From JAODBQ01 sp047602055 (GTDB lineage Bacteria; Actinomycetota; Acidimicrobiia; Acidimicrobiales; Ilumatobacteraceae), in assembly GCA_047602055.1 (NCBI GenBank), contig JASGIG010000001.1, forward strand, positions 434,001-498,000: DNA of 64,000 nucleotides. Reading direction: 5' to 3'. The notes beneath the pieces were generated by a model. The model searched no databases. It was not told where the DNA came from and was given only the letters and a program-made list of their open reading frames with translations. A program made the translations under genes and the position numbers. Within the stretch, counting starts at the first letter, position 1. Every line of letters begins with the position of its first letter. Shown here in pieces: positions 54,076 to 62,189 of the stretch.

Positions 54076-55031
54076 CCGAGGTCGTGGAGCGTCACGGCGG
54101 CGATCCTGCGTTCGTCGACGAGCCGAGCGTCACCGTCGAGGGCGTGTCGGTGTGGTTCGGCCAGAAGGTCGCGCTGTCCGAGCTGAGCTGCTCGTTCGGA
54201 CCCGGGGTCACCGGCCTGCTCGGACCGAACGGTGCCGGCAAGACGACGCTGATGCGGGCGATCGCCGGCCTCACCGACGTCAACCAGGGCACCGTGCGCG
54301 TCCACGGGCGCGACCCGCGTCACGACCGCCGTGTGCACGCCGTCGTCGGGCTCGTGCCCGAGGACGAGGCCGTGCCCGGCGGGCTGACCGCTCGGCAGCT
54401 CGTCCGCTACACCGCCGACCTGCACGGCATCGTCGACCGCGCCGCGCCGGAGCGGGCGCTCGGCACCGTCGGCATGCTCGACGCCGCCGATCGCCGGGTC
54501 AGCGCGTTCAGCAAGGGCATGCGCCAGCGCACGAAGGTGGCCGCCGCGCTCGTCTGCGAGCCGCAGGTGCTGGTGCTCGACGAGCCGCTGAACGGCGCCG
54601 ACCCGGTGCAGCGCGTCCACCTCATCGACCTGTTCAAGCGGCTCGCCGCCGAAGGGCGGACGGTGATCGTCAGCTCGCACGTGCTCAACGAGGTCGAGCG
54701 GATGGCCGACCGGGTGATCGTGCTGGTCCACGGCCGGCTCGCCGCGGCGGGCACGCACCGGGCGATCCGCGACGCGATGGACGACCGGCCGCGCCACGTG
54801 CTCGTGCGGGCCAGCGACGTCCGCCCGCTGGCCGCGTCGCTCGTCGCGCTGCCGTGCGTCGCCGGCGTGACGATCGATCCGGTGCGCAGCGGCATCGTCG
54901 TCGAGACAGCCCAGGCCCGTGAGCTGGCGACGGCGCTGGCCCGCGTCGCCCGCGACCAGTCGATCCGCCTGCACGAGGTGCGCGCCCTCGACGACTCGCT
55001 GGAGAGCCTGTTCCGGGAGCTCGTCCGATGA
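54072..55031 (+). CDS. ABC transporter ATP-binding protein (ABC-2 exporter), second
   Basis: 319 residues. Walker A GPNGAGKTTLMRA, signature FSKGMRQRTKVAAAL, Walker B LVLDEPLNGADP and H-loop VSSHVL. It differs from the first ATPase in its carboxy domain. Start ATG 54072 is coupled to the permease. The four genes form two ATPase-permease pairs, probably one heteromeric exporter. Confidence 0.93.
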   Translation: MTEVVERHGGDPAFVDEPSVTVEGVSVWFGQKVALSELSCSFGPGVTGLLGPNGAGKTTLMRAIAGLTDVNQGTVRVHGRDPRHDRRVHAVVGLVPEDEAVPGGLTARQLVRYTADLHGIVDRAAPERALGTVGMLDAADRRVSAFSKGMRQRTKVAAALVCEPQVLVLDEPLNGADPVQRVHLIDLFKRLAAEGRTVIVSSHVLNEVERMADRVIVLVHGRLAAAGTHRAIRDAMDDRPRHVLVRASDVRPLAASLVALPCVAGVTIDPVRSGIVVETAQARELATALARVARDQSIRLHEVRALDDSLESLFRELVR

Positions 55032-55098
55032 CCTCGGCCGTGGCCTCCCCCCCCTTGTCGCGACGGATGACGGCGGGGACGGCGGGAGCGGGGGCTCG

Positions 55099-55859
55099 AT
55101 GACGAACACGGTCACCACCGGGCAGGCGCGATCGCAGCTCGTCGCGATCGTCCGCTACACGCTGCAGTCGTGCCTGCCGCCGCGGCGGTGGGCGGCAGTG
55201 CTGCTGCCGTGCGTCGGCGCGGTGCTGTTCGGGCTGATGTCCCGGGCGCTCGACGACACGGCCGCGGACAACTTCGCCAACGTCGCCGCCGAGGCGATCT
55301 TCAGCCTGACGATGCCGATCACCGCGCTCGTCGTCGGCGACGCGGTGCTCGGCGCCGAGGTCCGCGCCGGCACGTTCCACTTCACCTGGCTGGCGCCGGT
55401 GCGGCTGTGGCGGATCGTCATCGGGCGCTGGATCGGCGGCGCGATCGTCGCCGCCGCCGCTGTCGGCGCGTCCTGCCTGCTCGCCGCGCTCGTCGCCGGC
55501 GCACCGTCGGCGGCCGCCCCGCGGTGGTCGCCGGCGTCACCGGGGCGGTCGCCTACGTGGCCGTGTTCATCGCCGTCGGCTGCGTCACCAAGCGCACCGC
55601 GGTGTGGTCGCTGGCGATCGTGTTCCTCGTCGAACGGCTGCTCGGCGCGGCGCTGACCGGCATCGCCCAGATCTCGCCGACGTGGCTGTCGCGCTCGACG
55701 TTCGTCGGCCTGCTCGACGACCCGCCGCTGCGGCTGGTCCGCGACGGCATCCCCGAGGGCTGGGGTGCGATCGGCCGGCTGGCCGTCGTCACCGCCGTCG
55801 CCCTCGGCATCGCCGTCTGGCGGATGGGCCACATCCGCCTCGCCGGCGCCGCCGATTGA
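55099..55859 (+). CDS. ABC-2 type transporter permease, second (frameshifted in this sequence)
   Basis: Starts at ATG 55099 (TNTVTTGQARSQLVAIVRYTLQ), with about three helices before the frame breaks at about 55510-55525. The next frame resumes with VVAGVTGAVAYVAVFIAVGC and runs to 55859 with three more helices. The gene could instead begin at ATG 55028, overlapping the ATPase stop (ATGA). The frames would join if the C8 run at 55047-55054 had one more C. The rebuilt protein is about 253-277 residues, a normal size. Confidence 0.8.
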
Positions 55860-55867
55860 GGCCGTCA

Positions 55868-55910
55868 CGTTCGTGCTCCGGTCGCCGCACAGCGGCTCCC
55901 TACGCCGCGT
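55868..55910 (+). repeat. family A repeat, degenerate copy 6
   Basis: cgtgctccggtc, a GCCGC-ACA-GCGGC hairpin and ctccctacgcc. The stem sequence differs from every other copy while pairing is kept. Confidence 0.55.
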
Positions 55911-56054
55911 TGCATCGTGGAACGATTCATCGTGACACGAGGGGGTGACAGGGTCGGACGGCCCTAGCCGGAGCTGACGTTCGGGACCGCCGTCGACGGC
56001 ATGGCCGCCGGGAGGGCGCCCACGCTCGATCGGCGTGGCGTGGCGTGACGTGAC

Positions 56055-56174
56055 GTGACCTTGGGGCTCGTCGGCTACCTGTTCGGCGTCATCTTCACGG
56101 TCTTCGGAGGGATCTACCGGTACACGGCGTGGATGCGCCGCCCACCGACGGCGATGCTCAACCGCCGCGGTTGA
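56055..56174 (+). CDS. 39-residue membrane peptide
   Basis: From GTG 56055. LVGYLFGVIFTVFGGIYRYTAW forms one hydrophobic helix; the tail is basic (MRRPPTAMLNRRG). Its stop overlaps a TTG (TTGA) that is the likely start of the next gene. Upstream the short tandem cgtggcgtggcgtgacgtga sits at the start. No family known. Confidence 0.5.
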   Translation: MTLGLVGYLFGVIFTVFGGIYRYTAWMRRPPTAMLNRRG

Positions 56175-56919
56175 GACGCGTTCCGCCAGGCTGGGTGCGC
56201 AACCTCGTCGCCCTCCCCGCGCTCGTCGCCACCCACCTGCCCGGGCAGGGCTTCATCCGGCGCCGCTCGCAAGCGCGCCGGCTGGCCCATCAGCTCGTGT
56301 TCTGGGGCCGCATCCTCGCCGCGCTGGTGCCGTTCCCGCTGACGCTCGGCCTGCTGCACCTCCAGAGCGTCGGCCAGGACGCCGACCGCTACCGGGTGTA
56401 CGTGTCGCGCAGCGGCACCATGGAGTTCGACGCCGACGGTGTCATCGGCTGGCTGAGCTACCACGCCCTCGACATCGCCGACGTGCTCGTCCTCGGCGGC
56501 GTGTTCCTGTTCCTGCCGCGACCCGGGGGGCGCTGGCCACCGGGCGCAGCGGCGACTTCCTGGCGCTCGCCGGCCTGTTCGCCGCCTCCGTCACCGAGCT
56601 GTTCCTGACGGTGTCGAGCATGTGGCTCCACGGCCAGTACTACGCCGCGCTGAACACGCTGCACGCCCTGACGGTGATCCTCGGGCTGATGTACGTCCCG
56701 TTCGGCAAGCTGTTCCACATCTCCCAGCGGCCGGGCGACCTCGGCCTCGCCTACTACGAGCGGGCGAACGAGGAAGGGCTGGCGGCGGTGTGCCGGCGCT
56801 GCGGCGAGGGCTTCGCCAGCGCCCAGCAGATCGCCGCCCCGAAGACGATCCTGCCGCAGCTCGGATCGGTTGTTCTTCGACATCGACGATGCAGACGCCC
56901 TTGCTGCGCTGAGCAGTGA
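56171..56919 (+). CDS. membrane protein with carboxy-terminal Cys pair (frameshifted in this sequence)
   Basis: Likely start TTG 56171 in a TTGA overlap; GTG 56129 is the alternative. Soluble basic amino end (GFIRRRSQARRLAHQ), then hydrophobic helices at 56288-56347 and 56467-56515. A frameshift lies at the G6 run 56525-56530, after which ALATGRSGDFLALAGLFAAS and further helices follow. The end has CRRCGEGFASAQQI, half of a zinc-ribbon-like motif, then KTILPQLG. The frame is lost again near 56865, so the second Cys pair expected of such a ribbon is not seen. Function unknown. Confidence 0.6.
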
Positions 56920-57002
56920 GCCCGAGCTGCGAGGCGCGCTGGATGCGTTCGGCATGGGTGACGACCAATCGACCAGTCTGAGCCGCGAAAGTCCTGGTCG
57001 TT

Positions 57003-57098
57003 TGGCGGAGGTGAACGGGAATCGAACCCGCCAGACGGGGATCGCCCGTCTCAGCCGCTTTGAAGGCGGTGGAGCCCACCAGGTGCCCTCGCACCTCC
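57003..57098 (-). tRNA. selC: tRNA with anticodon UCA, selenocysteine type
   Basis: Minus strand, 96 bases including an encoded CCA. Acceptor stem GGAGGTG pairs with CACCTCC, followed by discriminator G and CCA. The anticodon loop is CTTCAAA (anticodon UCA, decodes UGA). The variable arm is long, with a 7-base-pair stem AGACGGG/CCCGTCT, and the T arm is GCGGG-TTCGATT-CCCGT. The length and long variable arm are the selenocysteine type, not an ordinary suppressor. The D arm pairs poorly (about three pairs) and the anticodon stem has one A-C mismatch, perhaps from base errors. Confidence 0.8.
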
Positions 57099-57118
57099 GT
57101 CCGGCACGGTAGCCGGGG

Positions 57119-57124
57119 TACTGT
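57119..57124 (+). promoter_or_regulatory. -10-like element upstream of a 24-codon frame and the dehydrogenase gene
   Basis: TACTGT seven bases before ATG 57132. Confidence 0.5.
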
Positions 57125-57131
57125 CGCGCCG

Positions 57132-57206
57132 ATGAAGCGGTTGCTGATGGCGCTGGCGTTCGTCGCGCTAGCCGTCGTCGCGGTGCGTCGGGTGGCGTCG
57201 TCCTGA
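57132..57206 (+). CDS. 24-residue hydrophobic peptide
   Basis: MKRLLMALAFVALAVVAVRR then VASS; one short membrane helix with a basic amino end. A -10-like element is correctly placed for a leaderless start. It ends nine bases before the dehydrogenase start, so it may act as a leader peptide for that gene. Too short to classify. Confidence 0.45.
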   Translation: MKRLLMALAFVALAVVAVRRVASS

Positions 57207-57214
57207 GTGGCGTC

Positions 57215-58159
57215 GTGCTGTTCTGCTCGGCGGCGGCGTACGCCACCGACGGTGCGGATTGGGAGCGGCTTGCGCCCGGTCTGGAGGTGACGACGCTGCG
57301 TGACGACGACGAGCCCTCGCCCGCCGAACTGGATCGCATCGAGGTCGTGCACTTCTCGGCCGATCTCTATCCCGGGCGCACTGCGGCGTTCATCCGTGCG
57401 GCGACGCAGGCGCCCAACGTGCGCTGGTTCCACACGTTCAGCGCCGGCACCGACCACCCGGTGTTCCGCTCGTTCCTCGAGCGTGGCGTCCGGCTCACCA
57501 CGTCAGCGGGCTCGTCGGCCGTGCCGATCGCCCACAGCGTGATGCTCCACCTGCTGTCGATGTGCCGCAACGTGCGCGCCTACGACGGGCAGCAGCGCGA
57601 GCATCGCTGGCAACCGTTGGGCAACACCGACATCGAAGGCCGCGTCGTCGGGGTGATCGGGATGGGGTCGATCGGCACGGAGGTTGCCCGGCTCGCGGGG
57701 CAGTTCGGGATGCGGGTGATCGGCACCCGCCGCAGCCCGACCGGCGACGAGCCGTGCGAGATCTGGGCGCCGAGCCGGCTGCCCGAGCTGCTCGGGATCG
57801 TCGACGACCTCGTGCTCACCGCCCCACTGACCGACGAGACGAGGGGGATGATCGGCGCCGCCGAGCTGGCGTCGATGCGTCCCGGCGCGCACCTGGTCAA
57901 CGTCGGGCGCGGCGAACTGATCGACGAGCCGGCGCTCGTCGACGCGTTGACCAGCGGCCACCTCGGCGCGGCGTGCCTCGACGTGTTCGTGACCGAGCCA
58001 CTGCCGGCCGGCAGCCCGCTGTGGGACCTGCCGAACGTGACGATCACGCCGCACGCCGCGGCGGAGACCCGCCTGACCCGCCGACGGGCGGACGAGGCGT
58101 TCACCGACAACCTCGGGCGATACGTGCGCGGCGAGCCGCTGCGCAACGAGGTGCACTGA
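57215..58159 (+). CDS. D-isomer-specific 2-hydroxyacid dehydrogenase
   Basis: 314 residues from GTG 57215. NAD-binding GMGSIGTEVARLAGQFGM, catalytic Arg in NVGRGELID, Glu in DVFVTEPLP and His in ITPHAAAET. An Asp or Arg/Ser after the loop (GTRRSPTG) suggests NADP preference, as in the glyoxylate/hydroxypyruvate reductase branch. The reaction is reduction of a 2-oxoacid to a D-2-hydroxyacid. The amino-terminal domain is unusually short but keeps the FHTFSAGTDH signature. Confidence 0.9.
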   Translation: MLFCSAAAYATDGADWERLAPGLEVTTLRDDDEPSPAELDRIEVVHFSADLYPGRTAAFIRAATQAPNVRWFHTFSAGTDHPVFRSFLERGVRLTTSAGSSAVPIAHSVMLHLLSMCRNVRAYDGQQREHRWQPLGNTDIEGRVVGVIGMGSIGTEVARLAGQFGMRVIGTRRSPTGDEPCEIWAPSRLPELLGIVDDLVLTAPLTDETRGMIGAAELASMRPGAHLVNVGRGELIDEPALVDALTSGHLGAACLDVFVTEPLPAGSPLWDLPNVTITPHAAAETRLTRRRADEAFTDNLGRYVRGEPLRNEVH

Positions 58160-58262
58160 CCTCTCGCTTTCGCCGCGAGCTGTTGCCTTGCCCCGCGAGG
58201 CTCGGTATGGTCGGGCTCACCTTCCCCCAATCGAGCCGAACATCGAGTTCTCGGGGGTTGCC

Positions 58263-58934
58263 GTGCACGCAGGCGACACTTCTTCATCCGTCCTTGCCGC
58301 GCCCGTCGCGGTGTGCTGGTCCGTCAAGGGTGGCAGCGGTACCACGGTGGTGGCCGCGGCGCTGGCACTGCTCTCGGCCCAGCGCCGACCGACGCTGCTT
58401 GTCGACCTCGCCGGCGATTGCGCGGTGGCGCTCGGCGCCGGTGAACCGCACGGCCCCGGCGTCACCGAGTGGCTGCGCTCGGCGAACGCCGACGCCACCG
58501 CGCTCGGCCGGCTGGCGGTGCCGGTCGGCGAACGGCTCGACCTGATCCCCCGCGGCGCGCTCGACGTCACCGACGCCGACCGCTGGGACGACCTCGCTGC
58601 GGCGCTGCCGGTGCTGGGCCCAGCCGTCGTCGATGCCGGCACCGGCGAGCCACCGGCGGCGTTGCTCGGCCCCGGCGTCACGTCGCTGCTGGTGATCCGA
58701 CCGTGCTTCCTCGCCCTGCGTCGCGCCAGCCGGCTGGCGCGTCGACCGAGCGGCGTGGTGCTGGTGCGCGAGGCGGGCCGGGCGCTGCGGTCGCGGGACG
58801 TCGAGCAGACGCTCGGCGTCGGTGTGGTCGCCGAGGTCGACGTCGACCCGGCGGTGGCGCGGGCCGTCGACGCCGGCCTGCTCCAGGCTCGCCTGCCACG
58901 CCCGTTGGCGAGCCAGCTGCGAGGTGCGGCGTGA
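58263..58934 (+). CDS. TadZ/CpaE-like ParA-family ATPase
   Basis: 223 residues from GTG 58263 with a gggggt site. The amino end holds a deviant Walker A (KGGSGTT). TadZ positions the pilus assembly machinery. The rest of the ATPase domain is short and the amino-terminal receiver-like domain of longer TadZ proteins is missing. A -10-like TATGGT at 58206-58211 is a possible promoter for the tad operon. The stop overlaps the next GTG (GTGA). Confidence 0.82.
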   Translation: MHAGDTSSSVLAAPVAVCWSVKGGSGTTVVAAALALLSAQRRPTLLVDLAGDCAVALGAGEPHGPGVTEWLRSANADATALGRLAVPVGERLDLIPRGALDVTDADRWDDLAAALPVLGPAVVDAGTGEPPAALLGPGVTSLLVIRPCFLALRRASRLARRPSGVVLVREAGRALRSRDVEQTLGVGVVAEVDVDPAVARAVDAGLLQARLPRPLASQLRGAA

Positions 58935-59926
58935 ACGGGACTGTTGCGGTGCTCGGCATCGCGCCGTTCGACCCGGTCGCCGAGCGCTCGCGCCTCGGCG
59001 GGCTGGAGCGGTGGCTGACGGACCCTGCCGTCACGGAGGTGATGGTCAACGCCGGCAGCGAGGTGTGGGTCGAACGCGACGGCACGCTCGACCGCGTCGG
59101 CACGATGCGGCCGGCGGCCGTGCTCGCCGCGATCGAGCAGGTGCTCGGACCGATCGGGCGGCGGCTCGACCGTGCGAGTCCCACCGTCGACGCCCGTCTC
59201 CACGACGGCTCGCGGGTGTGCGCCGTCATCCCGCCGGTCGCCGTCGACGGGCCGACGCTGTCGATCCGTCGCTTCGCGGTGCGGCCGATCGCGCTCGGCG
59301 CGTTCACCTCGCCTGAGGTCGTCGCACTGCTGCAACGGGTCGTTGCCGCACGCTGCAACGTCGTCGTCAGCGGCCCGACGTCGAGCGGCAAGACCACGTT
59401 GCTCAACGCGCTCGCCGCCGGGATCGGGCCGAGCGAGCGGATCGTCACGCTGGAGGACATCGCCGAGCTGCGGCTCGGCCATCCGCACGTCGTGCGCCTC
59501 GAGACACGCCCGGCGTCACCCGACGGCGTGGGCGCGGTCGGCCTCGCCGACCTCGTGCGCACGGCGCTGCGGCTGCGGCCGGACCGGCTGGTGGTCGGCG
59601 AGGTGCGCAGCGCCGAATCGGTCGAGCTGTTGCAGGCGATGAACACCGGCCACGACGGCTCGCTGTCGACGGTTCACGCCAACTCGGCCACCGACGTGCT
59701 CGCCAGGATCGCCTCGCTCGTGGTTCAGCACGTACCAGGTTGGCGGCTGGCCGACGTGCGCGAGCACGTCGGCCGGGCGATCGACGTCGTCGTCCACGTC
59801 ACCCGCGGCGGCGACGGGCGCCGGCGGATCGACGCCGTCGTGGAGGTCAGCGCCTCGGACGGTGCCGTGCGGGTGCTGGCGCGCGACGGCCACGTGGTCG
59901 CCGAGCTGCACCGGCGGCGACGGTGA
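58931..59926 (+). CDS. tadA: TadA/CpaF-type secretion ATPase
   Basis: 331 residues from GTG 58931. Walker A GPTSSGKTT near residue 148, Asp box TLEDIAELRLG, Walker B RPDRLVVGEVR and His box GHDGSLSTVHANS are complete. It is shorter than typical CpaF because the amino-terminal extension is trimmed. It powers Flp pilus assembly at the inner face of the membrane. The stop overlaps the TadB start. Confidence 0.93.
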   Translation: MNGTVAVLGIAPFDPVAERSRLGGLERWLTDPAVTEVMVNAGSEVWVERDGTLDRVGTMRPAAVLAAIEQVLGPIGRRLDRASPTVDARLHDGSRVCAVIPPVAVDGPTLSIRRFAVRPIALGAFTSPEVVALLQRVVAARCNVVVSGPTSSGKTTLLNALAAGIGPSERIVTLEDIAELRLGHPHVVRLETRPASPDGVGAVGLADLVRTALRLRPDRLVVGEVRSAESVELLQAMNTGHDGSLSTVHANSATDVLARIASLVVQHVPGWRLADVREHVGRAIDVVVHVTRGGDGRRRIDAVVEVSASDGAVRVLARDGHVVAELHRRRR

Positions 59927-60613
59927 GCGCCGCCGCGGTCGTCGCCGCCCTGCTCGCCGTCGTCGTCCTCGGCTGGACCGCTCGTCCCCGACCGCCACGG
60001 CGTTCGGTTGGTACGCCACCGGGCCGTGCTGCGCCGAGCCGAGCCGTGTGGCCCTTGCGACGACGGCATCGAGCGTCGGCGACGGCCGTCGCCGACTACC
60101 TCGGGGCGATCGCCCGCGAGGTGCGCGGTGGTGGCACGGTGACGGCGGCATTCCTGGCGGTGACGCCGGAGCATACGGGTGGCGCCGCGCTGCACCCCGC
60201 GTGCCGACTGGTGTCGGAGGGCATGCCGCTGGCCGAGGCGTTGCGCAGCACGGCCGCGCCGGTCGCAGGTCATCGTGGCGAAGCTCGACGTGGCCGTCCA
60301 CACGCTGTCCTGCGCCGCAGCCGTCGGCGGGTCTGCCGCCGTCGCCATCGACGCGGCAGCGTCCGTGCTGCGCGAACGAGCGGCTGTGGCCGCCGACGCC
60401 CACGCCCACAGTGCCCAGGCCAGGCTGAGCGGCCGGGTGCTGACGATCGTCCCCGTGGCATTCGCAGCATGGTCGGCGGCGACGGACGAGCGGATCCGGC
60501 AGACGTACACGGCGACGTCGCTCGGTGCCGCGTGCGTCGTCGCCGGGTTGTCGCTCAACCTCCTCGGCTGGTGGTGGATGCGCCGGATCGTCGTCGCCGG
60601 AGGTGGGCGATGA
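59923..60613 (+). CDS. tadB: TadB-like pilus platform protein (frameshifted in this sequence)
   Basis: From GTG 59923 (GTGA overlap). The first part carries a short hydrophobic segment and AVADYLGAIAREVRGGGTV, LRSTAAPV. Near 60260 one extra base breaks the frame; the next frame gives LDVAVHTLSCAAAVGGSAAVAID, RERAAVAADAHAHSAQARLSGRVLTIVP and two membrane helices up to 60613. This is the GspF/T2SSF fold of the platform protein, though shorter than usual. The stop overlaps the start of the repeat frame at 60610. Confidence 0.75.
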
Positions 60614-60845
60614 GCGAGCGCAGCGAGCGAACCCGTGTTGCGGTGCAGTCCGATCATCGACACAACCCGGCCACAGATGCGGTGATGACGAGCGAGCGCA
60701 GCGAGCCAATCCATGCGGCGGTGCGACCCGGTCATCGACACAACCCGGCCACAGATGCGGCGATGACGAGCGAGCGCAGCGAGCGAATCCGTGTTGCGGT
60801 GCGGTCCGTTCATCGACGCACCGTGGCCGTGGGCAAGGTGCGGCG
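60610..60845 (+). repeat. tandem repeat, three units of about 75-83 bases, inside the tad operon
   Basis: Units begin at 60610, 60685 and 60763. Each starts ATGA(C)GAGCGAGCGCAGCGAGC, followed by a conserved gcggtg...tcatcgaca block; the third unit is diverged at its end. Each carries a SERSER element and its own ATG. Confidence 0.9.
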
Positions 60846-60849
60846 ATGA
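60610..60849 (+). CDS. 79-residue protein encoded by the tandem repeat
   Basis: From ATG 60610 (ATGA with TadB) to a TGA that overlaps the TadC ATG at 60846 (ATGA). It contains three related 25-28-residue units starting MSERSER or MTSERSE and holding HRHNPATDA. No membrane segment or known domain. The frame is open through all repeats and keeps translational coupling on both sides, so it may serve mainly as a translated spacer. A real protein function is uncertain. Confidence 0.5.
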   Translation: MSERSERTRVAVQSDHRHNPATDAVMTSERSEPIHAAVRPGHRHNPATDAAMTSERSERIRVAVRSVHRRTVAVGKVRR

Positions 60850-61565
60850 CCGGCGGATCCATCGCGACGGGCGCCGCCGCGGCCACGCTGGTCGTGCTGC
60901 TCTCGATGGGCGTGTGGCGAGAGCTCCGGCGACCCACCGTGGCGCGGCGCTCGGTCGCGAGACGACGCAACGCTCGTTGGCCGGTCGCCGTGCTCGGGGC
61001 GGCGACCACCGTCGCCCTCCTGCTCGCCGGTGGTTCGGTGGTGGCGGTGGCGCTCGCCGCAACCGTGGTCCTCGGACGGTGGTGGTACGTGCGCCGCGAC
61101 CGGTTGCGCCGGGCGCGCATCGTCCGGGACGCGTATCCCGACGCGATCGAGCTCGTCGTGCTCGGCATCCGCGCCGGGTTGCTGCCGGCCGCCGCGCTGG
61201 CGACGGCCGAGCCGCACCTGCCCGACGAGCTCCGGGCGGCGTTCGCCGGTGTCACCGCGCGCACCGGGAGCGGCGAACGCTTCGCCGACGCGCTCGGCGC
61301 GCTGACCGATCGGCTCGGCGACACGGCGCGGCCGATGGTCGACTCGCTGGCCGCAGCCGAGCGCTACGGGCTGCCGATCGCGCCCGTCCTCGAACGTCTT
61401 GCCGACGAGGCCCGCGCCGACCGTCGCCGGGCCGCCGATGCCGCAGCACGGCAGCTGCCGGTCCGTCTCGCCGCCCCGCTCGTCGTCTGCACGCTGCCGT
61501 CGTTCGTGCTGCTCGCCATCGTCCCGCTCCTCGTCGGGGCCTTCTCGTCGTGGCACGTGCCATGA
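60846..61565 (+). CDS. tadC: TadC-like pilus platform protein
   Basis: 239 residues from ATG 60846. Two amino-terminal and two carboxy-terminal hydrophobic segments surround the T2SSF domain (RRARIVRDAYPDAIELVVLGIRAGLL, LAAAERYGLPIAPVLERLADEAR). It pairs with the TadB-like protein as inner-membrane platform of the Flp pilus. Confidence 0.9.
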   Translation: MTGGSIATGAAAATLVVLLSMGVWRELRRPTVARRSVARRRNARWPVAVLGAATTVALLLAGGSVVAVALAATVVLGRWWYVRRDRLRRARIVRDAYPDAIELVVLGIRAGLLPAAALATAEPHLPDELRAAFAGVTARTGSGERFADALGALTDRLGDTARPMVDSLAAAERYGLPIAPVLERLADEARADRRRAADAAARQLPVRLAAPLVVCTLPSFVLLAIVPLLVGAFSSWHVP

Positions 61566-61604
61566 CCGCATCCACCTTCCGCACACCCGACGAGGGGACC
61601 TGCC

Positions 61605-61811
61605 ATGAACCGACTGCTCCTGCTGATGCTGCGCTGGTGGCGCAGCGACTCCGACGACCGCGGCCAAGCCACCACCGAGTACGCGCTCGTGATGCTGGCC
61701 GCGGCGCTGATCGCCCTGCTCGTCGTCGCCTGGGCCACCGGTGGCGGTGGCGCCGGCAAGATCGGCAACCTGTTCGACCGGGTGATCGACAGTGTCACCA
61801 GCAAGTTCTGA
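61605..61811 (+). CDS. Flp/DUF4244-like prepilin
   Basis: 68 residues. RGQATTEYALVMLAAALIALLVVAWATGG is a class III signal: Gly-Gln before a Glu at position +5 and a hydrophobic stretch. DUF4244 proteins are the small pilin-like partners of TadE in actinobacterial tad loci. A basic amino terminus of about 18 residues precedes the processing site. The stop overlaps a CTG that is the likely TadE start. Confidence 0.85.
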   Translation: MNRLLLLMLRWWRSDSDDRGQATTEYALVMLAAALIALLVVAWATGGGGAGKIGNLFDRVIDSVTSKF

Positions 61812-62179
61812 CCGCGCGGAAGTCGCACGACCGCGGGCAGGCGACCGTCGAGCTGGCCCTCGGGCTGCCGGTGGTGTGCCTCATGCTGCTCGGCGTCGTC
61901 CAGCTCGCCGTGGTCGTCCGCGACCAGCTCGCCGTGCAGCTCGCAGCCCGAGAGGCGGCGCGGGCCGCTGCGGTGTCGGCCGACGCGGCAGCGGCAGGCG
62001 CTGGCGCCGGGCGTGCCACGGTGCGCCTCGCCCCGCTCGACGTCGACGTGGCGGTGAGCGGCGACTCGGTCACCGCGACCGTGGTCTACGTCGAGCACAC
62101 CGACGTACCGCTGATCGGGCTGCTCCTTCCTGACGTACGGGTCACCGCCACCGCGACGATGCGGCTGGAGCCGCCATGA
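61808..62179 (+). CDS. tadE: TadE-like pseudopilin, probable CTG start
   Basis: 123 residues from CTG 61808. No ATG, GTG or TTG exists in this frame between the upstream stop and the conserved domain, and the CTG overlaps the pilin stop (CTGA), the same arrangement as the ATGA and GTGA overlaps elsewhere here. RGQATVELALGLPVVCLMLLGVVQ is the TadE membrane segment; the processing Glu follows Gly-Gln. The carboxy end is a short beta-rich region. The tad operon ends here; no TadG-like gene follows. Confidence 0.75.
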   Translation: MTARKSHDRGQATVELALGLPVVCLMLLGVVQLAVVVRDQLAVQLAAREAARAAAVSADAAAAGAGAGRATVRLAPLDVDVAVSGDSVTATVVYVEHTDVPLIGLLLPDVRVTATATMRLEPP

Positions 62180-62189
62180 GACGTTCCTG

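Noticed and set aside
60610..60845. The tandem repeat as a CRISPR array
   Set aside because: Only three units of about 75-83 bases, no short conserved repeat with unique spacers and no cas genes nearby.
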